A stretch of 64,000 nucleotides of DNA. It comes from Gammaproteobacteria bacterium (lineage in GTDB: Bacteria > Pseudomonadota > Gammaproteobacteria > UBA4575). The position numbers and the translations under genes were made by a program. Shown here in pieces: positions 55,100-64,000 of the stretch (position 1 is the first letter of the stretch; every line of letters starts with the position of its first letter). Under the pieces are notes generated by a model, which did not search any database, was not told the DNA's origin, and worked only from the letters and a program-made list of their open reading frames with translations. Location: the NCBI GenBank assembly GCA_033344735.1, contig JAWPMW010000001.1, positions 1,556,171 to 1,620,170 on the forward strand. The letters run 5' to 3'.

Positions 55100-55699
55100 A
55101 TGGTTAAAAAAATATACTCAATCAAGTCAATCTTCATAAGTATTATCCTTATCACTTTGATTTCTTGCGTGGACAACCAATCAAACAACTTGAAAGATTT
55201 TGAACAACATGCTGCTTTGAAAATTCAAGCTTTAGCGACAAACTTAAAAAATGAACTTGGTGCTTCCATGCAAGAAGGAGGCCCCATAGCAGCAATTAAT
55301 ACATGCAAAATCAAAGCACCTGAAATCACAAATCAACTTAACGATACAGATGATATAAAAATCAAACGCACTAGCTTACGCTTACGTAACCTCGACAATT
55401 CTCCAGATGACTGGGAGCAAAAAATTCTTTTGTCATTTGAAGAAAAGCTAAAATCAGGAGCATCAATCGAAGAATTGGCTTACAGTGAAGAAATTTCTAG
55501 CAACAATACATCAACATTAAGAATGATGCGCGCTATTCCAATGCAGCCTGTTTGCCTTAGTTGTCATGGTGACAAGAAAACAATGGACAAAGGTCTTATC
55601 AGCAGTTTAGATATTAATTATCCGAATGATCTTGCAACAGGATTTTCTATTGGCGAAATTCGTGGTGCGTTTTCTGTTTCAAAAACCATTAATAATTAA
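55100..55699 (+). CDS. Tll0287-like (DUF3365) haem-binding lipoprotein
   Basis: A 199-residue exported protein. A short signal segment ends in a lipobox-like LISC (Cys22), so it is probably an outer- or inner-membrane lipoprotein. The body matches the DUF3365/Tll0287-like domain, and a c-type haem motif CLSCHG is at about 151-156, followed by a short tail. It may be a periplasmic redox or sensor protein. It starts 17 bases after pdxA and 9 bases before the next gene, so it shares their transcript. Confidence 0.8.
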   Translation: MVKKIYSIKSIFISIILITLISCVDNQSNNLKDFEQHAALKIQALATNLKNELGASMQEGGPIAAINTCKIKAPEITNQLNDTDDIKIKRTSLRLRNLDNSPDDWEQKILLSFEEKLKSGASIEELAYSEEISSNNTSTLRMMRAIPMQPVCLSCHGDKKTMDKGLISSLDINYPNDLATGFSIGEIRGAFSVSKTINN

Positions 55700-55708
55700 G
55701 GGCTAGTT

Positions 55709-56086
55709 ATGAGCGCATTACCTCAAGCTTTCTTAGACGCATGGGAACAACGTGAACCTCGCATGATTTTTACAACTGTCAGCCCTATGGGCGAACCTAA
55801 TTCAGTGTGGGTATTATGTGTCAACAAGCTAGACGATCATCGTATTTTGATTGCTAATAATTTTTTCAACAAAACGCTTGAAAATATCATGGCAGGAAGC
55901 ACAGGGTCTTTACTTATGATTGCTCCAGAGAGAGAAGCTTATCAAATTAAAGGATCGATTGAATATCACACTGACGGGCCCATATATACAGATATGAAAG
56001 CTTGGCTGGATCCAAAGTTTGCTGGTGTTGGGGCTGTCATTTTAAACATTGAATCTATTTATTACGGTGCCGAAAAAATTGTCTAA
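55709..56086 (+). CDS. Pyridoxamine-5'-phosphate-oxidase-like flavin-binding protein
   Basis: A 125-residue split-barrel protein. The N-terminus (QREPRMIFTTVSPMGEPNSVWV) and the ILIANNFFNKTLENI stretch match the FMN-binding PPOX-like family. It is much shorter than PdxH (about 218 residues) and is unlikely to be the true PNP oxidase. Being close to pdxA is suggestive, but the substrate is unknown. It is in a tight run with its two neighbours. Confidence 0.78.
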   Translation: MSALPQAFLDAWEQREPRMIFTTVSPMGEPNSVWVLCVNKLDDHRILIANNFFNKTLENIMAGSTGSLLMIAPEREAYQIKGSIEYHTDGPIYTDMKAWLDPKFAGVGAVILNIESIYYGAEKIV

Positions 56087-56090
56087 TAAT

Positions 56091-56594
56091 ATGAAAGTAA
56101 TATTAATTTTTAGCCTTTGTCTTGCATCTTGGCTGAGCACAGTTTTTGCTAATGATGCCGACGCTCCAGTGACAAGATCTGTGGATTTAGTCTCCAGTAA
56201 CGACTTCACGATATTAAATGGAGAAGTTTCTACACTGACAATTCGCCCCTTGAAAGAAAAATTGCGCTCCATAGAAAACTTAAGAGATACACAAGCAGTA
56301 GGCATTAGCTATCTGGGCAATCTAACCTTATCAGAGAGCGCTACTCCCTTAAGTGCATTACGCGAGTTATCTGTTCAAATTTCTAGCGGTCTAGATATCG
56401 ACTTGGCACTTATTACTGATTCAAATACCTCACAATCATTACAACCTCATGAGATGCTATTGCTATATCATCCTCAGTTAGTTATCACTTTGGCATTAAC
56501 AAAAGTTGAAAGTAGTAATGAATATACTTTAATCGGCACATACGCTATTCCTGTTGATAATACTCAGCCAATCATTGCCGTAGAGGAGGAATAG
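56091..56594 (+). CDS. Hypothetical secreted protein
   Basis: A 167-residue protein from ATG 56091, which gives a clean signal peptide (1-20, ending VFA); a longer frame from 56049 would overlap the preceding gene by 38 bases. The mature part is beta-rich with no cysteine and no motif I know. It begins 4 bases after the PPOX-like gene, so all three inserted genes look like one transcription unit with pdxA. Confidence 0.65.
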   Translation: MKVILIFSLCLASWLSTVFANDADAPVTRSVDLVSSNDFTILNGEVSTLTIRPLKEKLRSIENLRDTQAVGISYLGNLTLSESATPLSALRELSVQISSGLDIDLALITDSNTSQSLQPHEMLLLYHPQLVITLALTKVESSNEYTLIGTYAIPVDNTQPIIAVEEE

Positions 56595-56639
56595 TGCTTC
56601 TTAGTGCACAATTTAGTTTGACTATTAAACAACCAATAT

Positions 56640-57413
56640 ATGCACCGTGCACGTAAACGGTTTGGTCAGAATTTTTTGGTTGACCCAACCATTATTCAAT
56701 CTCTAGTTTCTGCTATCGCTCCCAAAAGTGACGACAATATATTAGAAATTGGCCCAGGCTTAGGTGCTCTCACAACACCACTGCTGTCTAAACTAAACCA
56801 CCTTGAAGTAGTTGAATTAGACCGCGACTTAATTCAGCAACTGCAAAAGCTAAACTCTGCTGATAAAACTATTATTGTTCATCAGCATGATGCATTAAAG
56901 TTTGATTTCTCTCGCTCTGAAAGTCCTCGCCGGATTGTTGGAAATCTTCCATATAATATTTCTACACCTCTGATTTTTCATCTATTAGATAATTTACCTT
57001 CTATTGTAGATATGCATTTCATGCTGCAAAAAGAAGTTGTCGATAGAATTTGCGCACCAAGTGGTAGTCGGGACTTTGGCAGACTATCTGCTATGGTTCA
57101 GTCAAAATGTTCAGCACAAGCCCTTATTGATGTACCTGCACAAAGTTTTTCACCTGCTCCAAAAGTTATGTCAGCATTTATTCGTTTAACTCCACACAGG
57201 AAAGCAATTGTTGCGGCAGAACTTGAGTCTAATTACAAAGCAATAGTGCAGCAGTGTTTTTCTCAACCACGTAAAACCTTGGTTAATAACCTCAAAAAAA
57301 CCTTCACTGCTGATGAAATTATCTCTGCTGGCATTGATCCTACAATGAGACCTCAACAACTAACAATTAATAACTTGCTAACACTTGCTGAAATTGATCA
57401 AAAGCATTCTTGA
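56640..57413 (+). CDS. rsmA: 16S rRNA dimethyladenosine transferase RsmA (KsgA)
   Basis: Dimethylates two adjacent adenosines of the 3' hairpin in 16S rRNA late in small-subunit assembly. The 257 residues show RARKRFGQNFLVD, the SAM motif LEIGPGLGALT, the catalytic NLPYNIST and the C-terminal FSQPRKTLVNNL. It lies 45 bases after the secreted-protein gene and 63 before apaG. Confidence 0.95.
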   Translation: MHRARKRFGQNFLVDPTIIQSLVSAIAPKSDDNILEIGPGLGALTTPLLSKLNHLEVVELDRDLIQQLQKLNSADKTIIVHQHDALKFDFSRSESPRRIVGNLPYNISTPLIFHLLDNLPSIVDMHFMLQKEVVDRICAPSGSRDFGRLSAMVQSKCSAQALIDVPAQSFSPAPKVMSAFIRLTPHRKAIVAAELESNYKAIVQQCFSQPRKTLVNNLKKTFTADEIISAGIDPTMRPQQLTINNLLTLAEIDQKHS

Positions 57414-57476
57414 AACTAGAATAGTTTTGCAACAAACATCAAAGATATTTTTCTTCGACTGCGGCATAATACTGGA

Positions 57477-57860
57477 ATGGAAGACCAAGCCCCCTATAAC
57501 ATTATAGTTAGTGTTGATACCACCTACTTAGAATCCCAATCCGATACATCTGATGATCGATATGTGTTTGCGTATACGGTAACAATTCAAAATAATGGCG
57601 ATGTACCCGCTAAGTTACTGACGCGACATTGGGTAATCACAGACTCAAATGGCAAAACACAAGAAGTACGCGGAGATGGCGTAGTCGGTGAACAGCCACA
57701 TTTAAAACCTGGAGAAGGTTTTCAATATACTAGCGGAACTATGCTAGAAACCCCGGTAGGCACTATGTATGGTAGCTATCAAATGCAAGCAGACGATGGC
57801 ACTGAGTTTGATGCTGAAATAGAGTTATTCACCCTATCGGCACCCCGCGTGCTACATTAA
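57477..57860 (+). CDS. apaG: ApaG
   Basis: A 127-residue protein of one fibronectin-III-like domain; conserved VFAYTVTIQNNGD, LLTRHWVITDSNG, GEQPHLKPGEGFQYTSG and MYGSYQM. The bacterial role is unsettled; it is widely paired with apaH and rsmA, as here. It may bind nucleotides or phosphates. Confidence 0.95.
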   Translation: MEDQAPYNIIVSVDTTYLESQSDTSDDRYVFAYTVTIQNNGDVPAKLLTRHWVITDSNGKTQEVRGDGVVGEQPHLKPGEGFQYTSGTMLETPVGTMYGSYQMQADDGTEFDAEIELFTLSAPRVLH

Positions 57861-57893
57861 TGTTTTAAATTATAAAGCGCGTGTTTCCCGCCT

Positions 57894-58730
57894 ATGGCAG
57901 TCTATGCAATTGGTGACATTCAAGGTTGTTTCAGTGAGCTAGAACAACTTCTAAATAAAATTAATTTTGATATAAACGCTGATAAATTATGGTTTGTTGG
58001 TGATTTAGTTAATCGCGGCCCACAGTCTTTAGAAACCATTCAGTTTGTTCGTTCAATAGACGATTCTGTACAATGCGTATTAGGCAATCATGATATTCAT
58101 TTAATCGCTTGTTATGTAGGCGTACAAACCTGCAAACCAAAAAGTTCACTTAATCAGATTTTACAACACTCTCAAGCGCGTGAAATTATTGATTGGTTAC
58201 GCTTTCAACCATTATTGCATTACGATCCAGCTCTAAAATGGCTTATGGTTCACGCAGGGTTGATACCACAATGGGATCTAGCGCTTGCTCAAAAGTGCGC
58301 CAATGAAATTGAAACTCAACTAAGGAGTAATAACTATATAGAATTTCTTTCAGAAGTTTACGGCAACACTCCTAATCAATGGAATAATGAATTGACTCAG
58401 AAAGATCGTTGGCGAGTTACATTGAATGCTCTTACCCGCCTACGCCTGTGCGATCAACATGGCAGAATGGACTTTGATTATAAAGGCCCTCTGGGAGAAC
58501 AAAATAGTAATTTGCATGCATGGTTTGACATCCCAAGAAAATCTGAAGACCTTAATATAATTTTTGGTCATTGGTCTGCATTAGGCTTGAAGCATACTAA
58601 TAACCTATTGGGTTTAGATACTGGCTGCTTATGGGGAAGTCAGCTAACTGCTGCACAGATTGATACATCTCCTGTAAGATTGCACCAAATTGACTGTGAA
58701 GCTAAAAAGAAAATTACTAGCGGCGAATAA
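57894..58730 (+). CDS. apaH: Diadenosine tetraphosphatase ApaH
   Basis: Splits Ap4A symmetrically to two ADP and removes Np4N RNA caps. The 278-residue metallophosphatase has GDIQGCFSELEQLL, GDLVNRGPQSLE, GNHDIHLIA and late histidines in VHAGL and FGHWSALG. Its last 14 bases overlap the convergent folA gene. Confidence 0.95.
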   Translation: MAVYAIGDIQGCFSELEQLLNKINFDINADKLWFVGDLVNRGPQSLETIQFVRSIDDSVQCVLGNHDIHLIACYVGVQTCKPKSSLNQILQHSQAREIIDWLRFQPLLHYDPALKWLMVHAGLIPQWDLALAQKCANEIETQLRSNNYIEFLSEVYGNTPNQWNNELTQKDRWRVTLNALTRLRLCDQHGRMDFDYKGPLGEQNSNLHAWFDIPRKSEDLNIIFGHWSALGLKHTNNLLGLDTGCLWGSQLTAAQIDTSPVRLHQIDCEAKKKITSGE

Positions 58731-59208
58731 ATACCTTAAATATCATATTATGAGGATTTTTTTCATCTGCTTGGTATCGTTGTTCTTTTACTAGGCTCCA
58801 TTGTGCTAAATCCATCTTTGGGAAATATCTGTCGCCCTCAACTTTTATATCAACATAGGTAATATATAACTCTTCTGCAAGATTCATGCATTGTTGATAT
58901 ATATCTGCTCCACCAATAATAAAAAGCTTTTCTTTATTTTTGACTAGCTCTAGTCCAGCTTTCAGACTGGTAACAACATCACAGCCCTTATATGTTAATG
59001 ACACATCACGGCTGACTACAATATTCTGTCTCCCTGGTAACGGCTTTACTTTTAATGACTGATAAGTTTTTCTACCCATAAGCACTGGTGATCCCAGCGT
59101 TGTTCGCTTGAAATATTGCAAGTCAGCAGGACAGTACCATGGAATTGTATTACCAGCACCGATGACATTATCCTCTGCCACCGCAACAATAATCGCAATC
59201 TTCGTCAT
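58717..59208 (-). CDS. folA: Dihydrofolate reductase
   Basis: Reduces dihydrofolate with NADPH, restoring the tetrahydrofolate used up by ThyA and needed for the serine cycle. The 163 residues include [28 protein letters not shown], and [11 protein letters not shown]. The N-terminal Asp that contacts folate in E. coli (Asp27) falls in CPADLQYF. It overlaps thyA by 4 bases and apaH by 14. Confidence 0.94.
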   Translation of the reverse strand: MTKIAIIVAVAEDNVIGAGNTIPWYCPADLQYFKRTTLGSPVLMGRKTYQSLKVKPLPGRQNIVVSRDVSLTYKGCDVVTSLKAGLELVKNKEKLFIIGGADIYQQCMNLAEELYITYVDIKVEGDRYFPKMDLAQWSLVKEQRYQADEKNPHNMIFKVFIRR

Positions 59209-59999
59209 ACCGCCACTGGTGCTGAAATATGAGGATGCGACTGATAATTTTTCAGTACGAAATCTTCAAATTTAAAATCAAAAATTGTATTTACTTTTCT
59301 GTTTATTTCGAGCGTTGGCAATTTGTAAGGTTCTCGTTGTAATTGCAATTTGGCCTGTTGAATATGATTTTTATAGACATGCACATCACCAAAGGTATGA
59401 ATAAACTCGCCTACTTCTAAATCAATTACATGGGCAATCATAATTAATAACAGCGCATAAGAAGCTATATTAAATGGAACACCTAAGAATACATCTGCAC
59501 TGCGCTGATATAGCTGACATGAAAGTTTCCCTTGAGAGACATAAAACTGGAACATTGTATGGCACGGTGGCAATGCCATTTTATCAATTTCTCCAACATT
59601 CCATGCACTGATTATATGGCGACGCGAATAAGGATTCTTTTTTAGTTGTTCAACCAAGTTACTCAACTGATCAATTGATTCACCATTTGACATTGGCCAT
59701 GCTCGCCACTGGGCTCCATATACAGGCCCAAGCTCACCTTGCTCATCTGCCCATTCGTTCCAGATACTAACTCCAACTTCTTGCAATGATTTAACATTAG
59801 TTTCACCTCGCAAAAACCACAACAATTCATGAATAATAGATTTAGTATGTAGCTTTTTTGTGGTGAGCAAAGGAAATCCTTCACTCAAATCAAACCGCAT
59901 TTGATAACCAAACGTAGATATTGTTCCAGTACCCGTCCTATCTTGTTGCTCAATGCCATTAGTCAGCACGTGATTAAGCAACGTTAAATATTGATTCAT
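59205..59999 (-). CDS. thyA: Thymidylate synthase
   Basis: Methylates dUMP using methylene-H4F. The 264 residues equal E. coli ThyA in length. The nucleophile is Cys146 in LPPCHTMFQ, with the phosphate-binding arginines in RTGTGT and NPYSRRHI, and [18 protein letters not shown] typical of the family. It sits between lgt and folA, each with a 4-base ATGA overlap. Confidence 0.96.
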   Translation of the reverse strand: MNQYLTLLNHVLTNGIEQQDRTGTGTISTFGYQMRFDLSEGFPLLTTKKLHTKSIIHELLWFLRGETNVKSLQEVGVSIWNEWADEQGELGPVYGAQWRAWPMSNGESIDQLSNLVEQLKKNPYSRRHIISAWNVGEIDKMALPPCHTMFQFYVSQGKLSCQLYQRSADVFLGVPFNIASYALLLIMIAHVIDLEVGEFIHTFGDVHVYKNHIQQAKLQLQREPYKLPTLEINRKVNTIFDFKFEDFVLKNYQSHPHISAPVAV

Positions 60000-60790
60000 G
60001 ATTTTTTCTCAAAGACTTTTTTATTTGCTAGCCATAACAATAACAACCCAGTAAAAATCATAGGCAAGCTGAGAAGTTGTCCCATGGTTAACCAATTAAA
60101 CGCAATAAAACCTAGATGTTCATCTGGCTCTCGTGCAAATTCAACAATGAATCGAAATATGCCATACAGAATCAAGAACCAACCCGACACGGAACCTGTG
60201 ACTCTAGGTTTTGCTGAATAAATCCACAAAATAATAAACATTGCCACACCTTCTAGAGCTGCTTGATATAACTGAGAAGGATGACGCGCCAAATTATCTA
60301 CTTGTGGAAAAATCATGCCCCATGGAACATCCGTAGTCTTTCCCCATAACTCACCATTGATAAAATTACCGATTCTGCCAAACCCTAGTCCTAATGGTAC
60401 AAGCGGGGCAATAAAGTCCCCTAAACGAAAAAACCCCCAACCTCTTTTTTGTTGATATAGCCATATCGTAATCAGCACACCAATCAGCCCGCCATGAAAA
60501 CTCATACCACCTTCCCAGATTTTAAAGAGATAGATTGGATTTGCTAGAAAATGATCAAAGTTATAAAAAATAACTGAGCCTACTCGTCCTCCTACAATAA
60601 CTCCTATTACAGCATAAAATAAAAAGTCACTGACTTGATCAGGCCTGATAAAACTATCTGGCTTGCATGCACGTTTTGTTCCCAGATACCAAAACGCCGC
60701 AAAACCACACAGATACATCAAGCCATACCAGCGTACAGCAAGTGGTCCTAATTGGAAGATAATGGGGTCAAATTGAGGATGGACAAACAT
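59996..60790 (-). CDS. lgt: Prolipoprotein diacylglyceryl transferase
   Basis: Attaches diacylglycerol to the lipobox cysteine of lipoproteins such as RlpA. The 264-residue membrane protein has seven membrane helices, [13 protein letters not shown] with the essential His, the Lgt signature [13 protein letters not shown], and the C-terminal REPDEHLG. It leads the lgt-thyA-folA run, common in gammaproteobacteria. Confidence 0.95.
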   Translation of the reverse strand: MFVHPQFDPIIFQLGPLAVRWYGLMYLCGFAAFWYLGTKRACKPDSFIRPDQVSDFLFYAVIGVIVGGRVGSVIFYNFDHFLANPIYLFKIWEGGMSFHGGLIGVLITIWLYQQKRGWGFFRLGDFIAPLVPLGLGFGRIGNFINGELWGKTTDVPWGMIFPQVDNLARHPSQLYQAALEGVAMFIILWIYSAKPRVTGSVSGWFLILYGIFRFIVEFAREPDEHLGFIAFNWLTMGQLLSLPMIFTGLLLLWLANKKVFEKKS

Positions 60791-60904
60791 AGCGTAAATA
60801 TTAACATGCTGGAATTAATAAGTTTTATTCGTATACATCTTTGGCACTAGATACATAAAATTATTATATAGCTATAGTTATAATAAAATTCTTGAGCGTA
60901 AGTT

Positions 60905-62983
60905 ATGTCTAAAAATCACCTAATTAACGAAACTAGTCCTTACTTGCTACAGCATGCTGACAACCCTGTAGAGTGGTTTCCGTGGGGTCCTCAAGCATTA
61001 CAAAAAGCCAAGCAGGAAAATAAACCTATTTTGTTGTCGATTGGATATTCTGCATGTCATTGGTGTCACGTGATGGCACATGAGTCATTTGAAGATGTGC
61101 CAACCGCAGCATTGATGAATGAACTATTTATTAATATAAAAGTTGATCGCGAAGAGCGGCCTGATATAGATAAAATTTACCAAACTGCACAGTTCCTACT
61201 CACACAACGTACCGGTGGCTGGCCATTAACCATGTTTCTAACCCCAGACGATCACATCCCATTTTTTGGCGGCACTTATTTCCCTGAACAAGCACGTCAT
61301 GGTTTACCTTCATTTAAAGATTTATTACAGCATATTTCTAAGGCCTATCTAGACAAGCCTGATGAAATAGCTAAGCAGAATCAATCTCTACAGGAAGTAC
61401 TGAAAAACATATACCAATCCACCCATGCGCCGGTTTCTTTAGACAATAGTATTTTAAAAACTGCTAAGGACCAATTACTGAACACATTTGATAATCAACA
61501 TGGAGGATTTGGTAAAGCTCCCAAGTTCCCACACCCGACCAACATAGAATTACTTTTACGTTATTGGCATATAAGTAAGATTTTTGGCCAAGAAGATACT
61601 CAAGCATTACATCCAGCCGTATACACATTAGAGAAAATGGCCGCAGGAGGATTATTTGATCATGTCAGTGGGGGATTTTGCCGTTATTCGGTTGATGATT
61701 ATTGGATGATTCCTCATTTTGAAAAAATGCTTTATGACAATGCACCATTAATTAATTTATACAGTCAAGCTTATCAGGCGACTAACGAGAGTCGATTTAA
61801 AACTGCCGCAGAAGAATCTGCACAATGGGTAATGCGTGATATGCAATCTCCCCAAGGAGGCTATTACTCTTCTATAGACGCTGACTCTGAAGGTGTTGAG
61901 GGTAAATATTATGTTTGGGAGCAACACCAATTAGAATCGTTGCTAAGCGAACAAGAATTTAACTTGGTCAAACATCGCTTTGCTATTGATCGCGGCCCTA
62001 ACTTTGAAGACAAGTATCATTTACATGAATTTGCAAATATAGAGGAGTGTGCACAAACCCTATCTATTGATGAAGAACAATGTAAAAAAATATGGCAACA
62101 AGCTCGTAAGAAGTTATACGCACACAGAGTAACAAGAATCGCACCAGGAACGGATGATAAAATCCTTACTAGCTGGAATGCATTAATGATTAAAAGCATG
62201 TTGACTGCAAGCCGTATATTTAAAAACGAACAATATTTCACCTCTGCGCAAAGAGCGTTACAGTTCATATATTCTGACATGTATAAGCAAGGCCGATTAT
62301 TTGCAACATATAAAGACACCAAAGCACACCTGAATGCTTACTTAGATGACTACGCCTTCTTGCTTGATGCCATTATTGAGTATTTACAGACAGATTGGGA
62401 CAGCAACTATTTGCAATTTGCGATTGAGCTTGCTGATGTACTATTTACTCAATTTGAAGACACAGAATCTGGCGGTTTTTACTTCACTGCCAATGATCAT
62501 GAATCGCTTATACAAAGACCTAAAGTCACTTCTGATGAGGCCACACCATCCGGTAACGGTATCGCTGCTCATGCACTACTAAGGCTAGGCTATTTACTCT
62601 CAGAACCAAAATATTTAATTGCAGTAGAACGCACTCTTGAGTATGCAAGCCAACAAATCACTAGCACACCAATGGCGCATGCTTCTCTATTACGTTGCAG
62701 CGAAGAAATTAGTAATCCACCAGAAACTATAATAATTCGTGGGGAAAGTGACGACATTAATCAATGGCAGGAAACTTGCCAGCAGGCCTTCAACCCTCAA
62801 AGAATGACTTTTGCTATTCCAAATGATGCTGAAAATTTACCTGAAGCACTTAAAAATAAATTTGCTCAAAGTGGAGAAACGGTGGCCTACGTATGCCAAG
62901 GGACAAGTTGCCAAGCGCCGATCAATCAAATTGCACAATTAATCAACGCATTAGACAAACATTATTCGACTAATAAAAATTAA
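60905..62983 (+). CDS. DUF255 thioredoxin-domain / six-hairpin protein (YyaL, SSP411 family)
   Basis: A 692-residue cytoplasmic protein. The N-terminal thioredoxin-like domain (1-165) has [17 protein letters not shown] and the redox motif CHWC (51-54), with EERPDID after it. The rest is a six-hairpin-like helical domain similar to N-acylglucosamine epimerases and cellobiose enzymes ([28 protein letters not shown]). Relatives are widespread but the reaction is unknown. Its last 4 bases overlap the convergent tpx gene. Confidence 0.9.
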   Translation: MSKNHLINETSPYLLQHADNPVEWFPWGPQALQKAKQENKPILLSIGYSACHWCHVMAHESFEDVPTAALMNELFINIKVDREERPDIDKIYQTAQFLLTQRTGGWPLTMFLTPDDHIPFFGGTYFPEQARHGLPSFKDLLQHISKAYLDKPDEIAKQNQSLQEVLKNIYQSTHAPVSLDNSILKTAKDQLLNTFDNQHGGFGKAPKFPHPTNIELLLRYWHISKIFGQEDTQALHPAVYTLEKMAAGGLFDHVSGGFCRYSVDDYWMIPHFEKMLYDNAPLINLYSQAYQATNESRFKTAAEESAQWVMRDMQSPQGGYYSSIDADSEGVEGKYYVWEQHQLESLLSEQEFNLVKHRFAIDRGPNFEDKYHLHEFANIEECAQTLSIDEEQCKKIWQQARKKLYAHRVTRIAPGTDDKILTSWNALMIKSMLTASRIFKNEQYFTSAQRALQFIYSDMYKQGRLFATYKDTKAHLNAYLDDYAFLLDAIIEYLQTDWDSNYLQFAIELADVLFTQFEDTESGGFYFTANDHESLIQRPKVTSDEATPSGNGIAAHALLRLGYLLSEPKYLIAVERTLEYASQQITSTPMAHASLLRCSEEISNPPETIIIRGESDDINQWQETCQQAFNPQRMTFAIPNDAENLPEALKNKFAQSGETVAYVCQGTSCQAPINQIAQLINALDKHYSTNKN

Positions 62984-63480
62984 CCCAGGGCTTTCAATGC
63001 TGCGTCATAATCTGGCTCATCAGCAATCTCGTTAACTAACTCGGTATAAACCACATCATTGTCAGCATCTAATACGACCACTGCTCTGGCAGTTATCCCA
63101 GCCAAAGGGCCATCTTGAATTAGAACGCCGTAATCTTCTGCAAAATTTTGATTGCGCATCATTGATAAAGTCACGACATTTTCAACTTTCTCACTGGTAC
63201 AAAATCTTGACATTGCAAATGGAAGATCTGCAGCAATAATTAATACCACTATATCATTTCTATCTGCTGCAAAATCCGAAAACTTTTTGGTTGAAGTTGC
63301 ACATACTGGAGTATCTAAACTTGGGACAATATTAAGTAGTTTTTTCTTGCCCACAAATTCATCTAAATTGACATTATTAAGATCTTTATCAACCAACTGG
63401 AAGTCAGGTGCTTTTACACCAATTGCCGGCAGATCTCCATTAGTATGTATTTCATTCCCTTGTAGTGTAATTGTCGCCAT
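62980..63480 (-). CDS. tpx: Thiol peroxidase Tpx
   Basis: Atypical two-cysteine peroxiredoxin that reduces hydrogen and alkyl peroxides with thioredoxin. The 166 residues have the peroxidatic Cys60 in TPVCAT and resolving Cys94 in SRFCTSE, the distance typical for Tpx. It lies 45 bases after gcvH on the same strand. Confidence 0.94.
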   Translation of the reverse strand: MATITLQGNEIHTNGDLPAIGVKAPDFQLVDKDLNNVNLDEFVGKKKLLNIVPSLDTPVCATSTKKFSDFAADRNDIVVLIIAADLPFAMSRFCTSEKVENVVTLSMMRNQNFAEDYGVLIQDGPLAGITARAVVVLDADNDVVYTELVNEIADEPDYDAALKALG

Positions 63481-63525
63481 TTACTCCCCCAAAATTATTT
63501 TGATAAGATTTGTATTTAATCGGCA

Positions 63526-63912
63526 CTATTTTGACTGATGACTATTATACTCGTCCATCGTCATTTTACCCTCAATAACATGATTCTGATCTACTTTAAT
63601 TTTTACAATCCAGCCTTTTTCGTAAGGTGATTCATTAATCAATTCTGGCTCATCGCCTAATTGCTCATTCACTTCTATAATCTTACCTTCAACTGGACAA
63701 ATAACATCCGATGCAGACTTAACTGATTCAACTACCAAGCATGCTTTACCTGCTTGTGTATTTATACCGGCTTCTGGTAATTCCACAAACACGATATCCC
63801 CCAACTGATCTTGAGCAAAATCAGTAATCCCGAGAGTAAATTCGCACTCATTTTGTGCCTGTAGCCATACATGGTTTTGTGTATAGATTCTTTCAGATAT
63901 ATCAGAACTCAT
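63526..63912 (-). CDS. gcvH: Glycine cleavage system H protein
   Basis: Lipoyl carrier of the glycine cleavage complex, which exchanges glycine with methylene-H4F and CO2. The 128-residue protein has the lipoylated lysine Lys65 in VESVKSASD and the fold motif GITDFAQDQLGDIVFVELP. Its modification needs LipA and LipB, encoded at 23901-25464. gcvT and gcvP are not seen nearby. Confidence 0.95.
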   Translation of the reverse strand: MSSDISERIYTQNHVWLQAQNECEFTLGITDFAQDQLGDIVFVELPEAGINTQAGKACLVVESVKSASDVICPVEGKIIEVNEQLGDEPELINESPYEKGWIVKIKVDQNHVIEGKMTMDEYNSHQSK

Positions 63913-63919
63913 ATTTTGA

Positions 63920-64000
63920 TCAGCTAGTTTTATCCTCTAAATAACCAGCAATGATATAATAAATAGCACCTATAACTAAACTAAAAACTATGCGTATTTT
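63920..64000 (-). CDS. C-terminal fragment of a membrane protein, cut by the window edge
   Basis: On the - strand an open frame enters from beyond the window end and stops at TGA 63920-63922, 7 bases before the gcvH start. The 26 visible residues hold one hydrophobic helix (VFSLVIGAIYYIIAG) and a polar end (YLEDKTS). It looks like the tail of a membrane protein encoded just upstream of gcvH, but 26 codons are little evidence. Confidence 0.4.
   Translation of the reverse strand, partial: KIRIVFSLVIGAIYYIIAGYLEDKTS

Noticed and set aside
54123-56086. The PPOX-like gene as pdxH, completing PLP synthesis beside pdxA
   Set aside because: At 125 residues it is far shorter than PdxH and does not carry the PdxH C-terminal PLP-binding region.
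1-64000. tRNA, rRNA, CRISPR arrays, insertion sequences and prophage genes
   Set aside because: I scanned the intergenic gaps for T-loop (GGTTCGAATC-like) sequences, regular repeats and transposase or integrase products and saw none. Most gaps are under 220 bases.

Overview
The window is a dense, AT-rich stretch of bacterial chromosome with no sign of phage, plasmid, insertion sequence, CRISPR or rRNA/tRNA genes. Gene order and families point to a gammaproteobacterium: mrdA-rodA-mltB-rlpA-dacA-dat-ybeD, lipB-lipA, lptD-surA-pdxA-rsmA-apaG-apaH and folA-thyA-lgt are all gammaproteobacterial arrangements. The first 10.7 kb is a serine-cycle cluster for one-carbon assimilation, so the organism is most likely a methylotroph or methanotroph. 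No methane, methanol or methylamine oxidation gene lies in the window, and I cannot name the genus.

Layout. 159-10690: folD, serine-glyoxylate aminotransferase, malyl-CoA lyase, malate thiokinase A and B, hydroxypyruvate reductase, PEP carboxylase and mtdA, all on the + strand. Methylene-H4F feeds serine; Sga and Hpr turn serine into glycerate; Ppc, Mtk and Mcl turn PEP into malate, malyl-CoA, then glyoxylate and acetyl-CoA. Glycerate kinase, glyA and a separate methenyl-H4F cyclohydrolase are not here. 10706-18960: dgkA, argE, a RegA/RegB redox two-component pair, an OprC/NosA-like TonB-dependent receptor, argA and an EF-hand protein. 18985-22083: an aldehyde dehydrogenase and an AlsS-type acetolactate synthase. 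22258-25464: amgK-murU cell-wall recycling, then lipA-lipB.

25471-33284 is a mixed block of small membrane proteins (DUF6498, SIMPL, DUF202, and an unusually short DUF3955 gene), rluE, elaA, the L16 arginine hydroxylase gene, a type II NADH dehydrogenase and a DsbA-family protein. It separates lipBA from ybeD and the elongasome genes mrdA-dacA (33320-40575), which adjoin one another in many relatives. 40745-50504: membrane pyrophosphatase, a lamin-tail protein with a PEP-CTERM-like C-terminus, metA, a P-loop protein and an RND efflux pump. 50651-58730: outer-membrane biogenesis and RNA maintenance genes, with three extra genes inserted between pdxA and rsmA. 58717-64000: folate/thymidylate genes, lgt, a DUF255 protein, tpx, gcvH and the tail of one more gene.

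The main points for a second look are the serine cycle in this gammaproteobacterial setting with folD in place of fchA, a polybasic tail on the aminotransferase, an OprC-like receptor lacking the copper-ligand cysteine, the PEP-CTERM-like protein whose tail overlaps metA, and the three-gene insertion beside pdxA. I found no clearly new multi-gene system.
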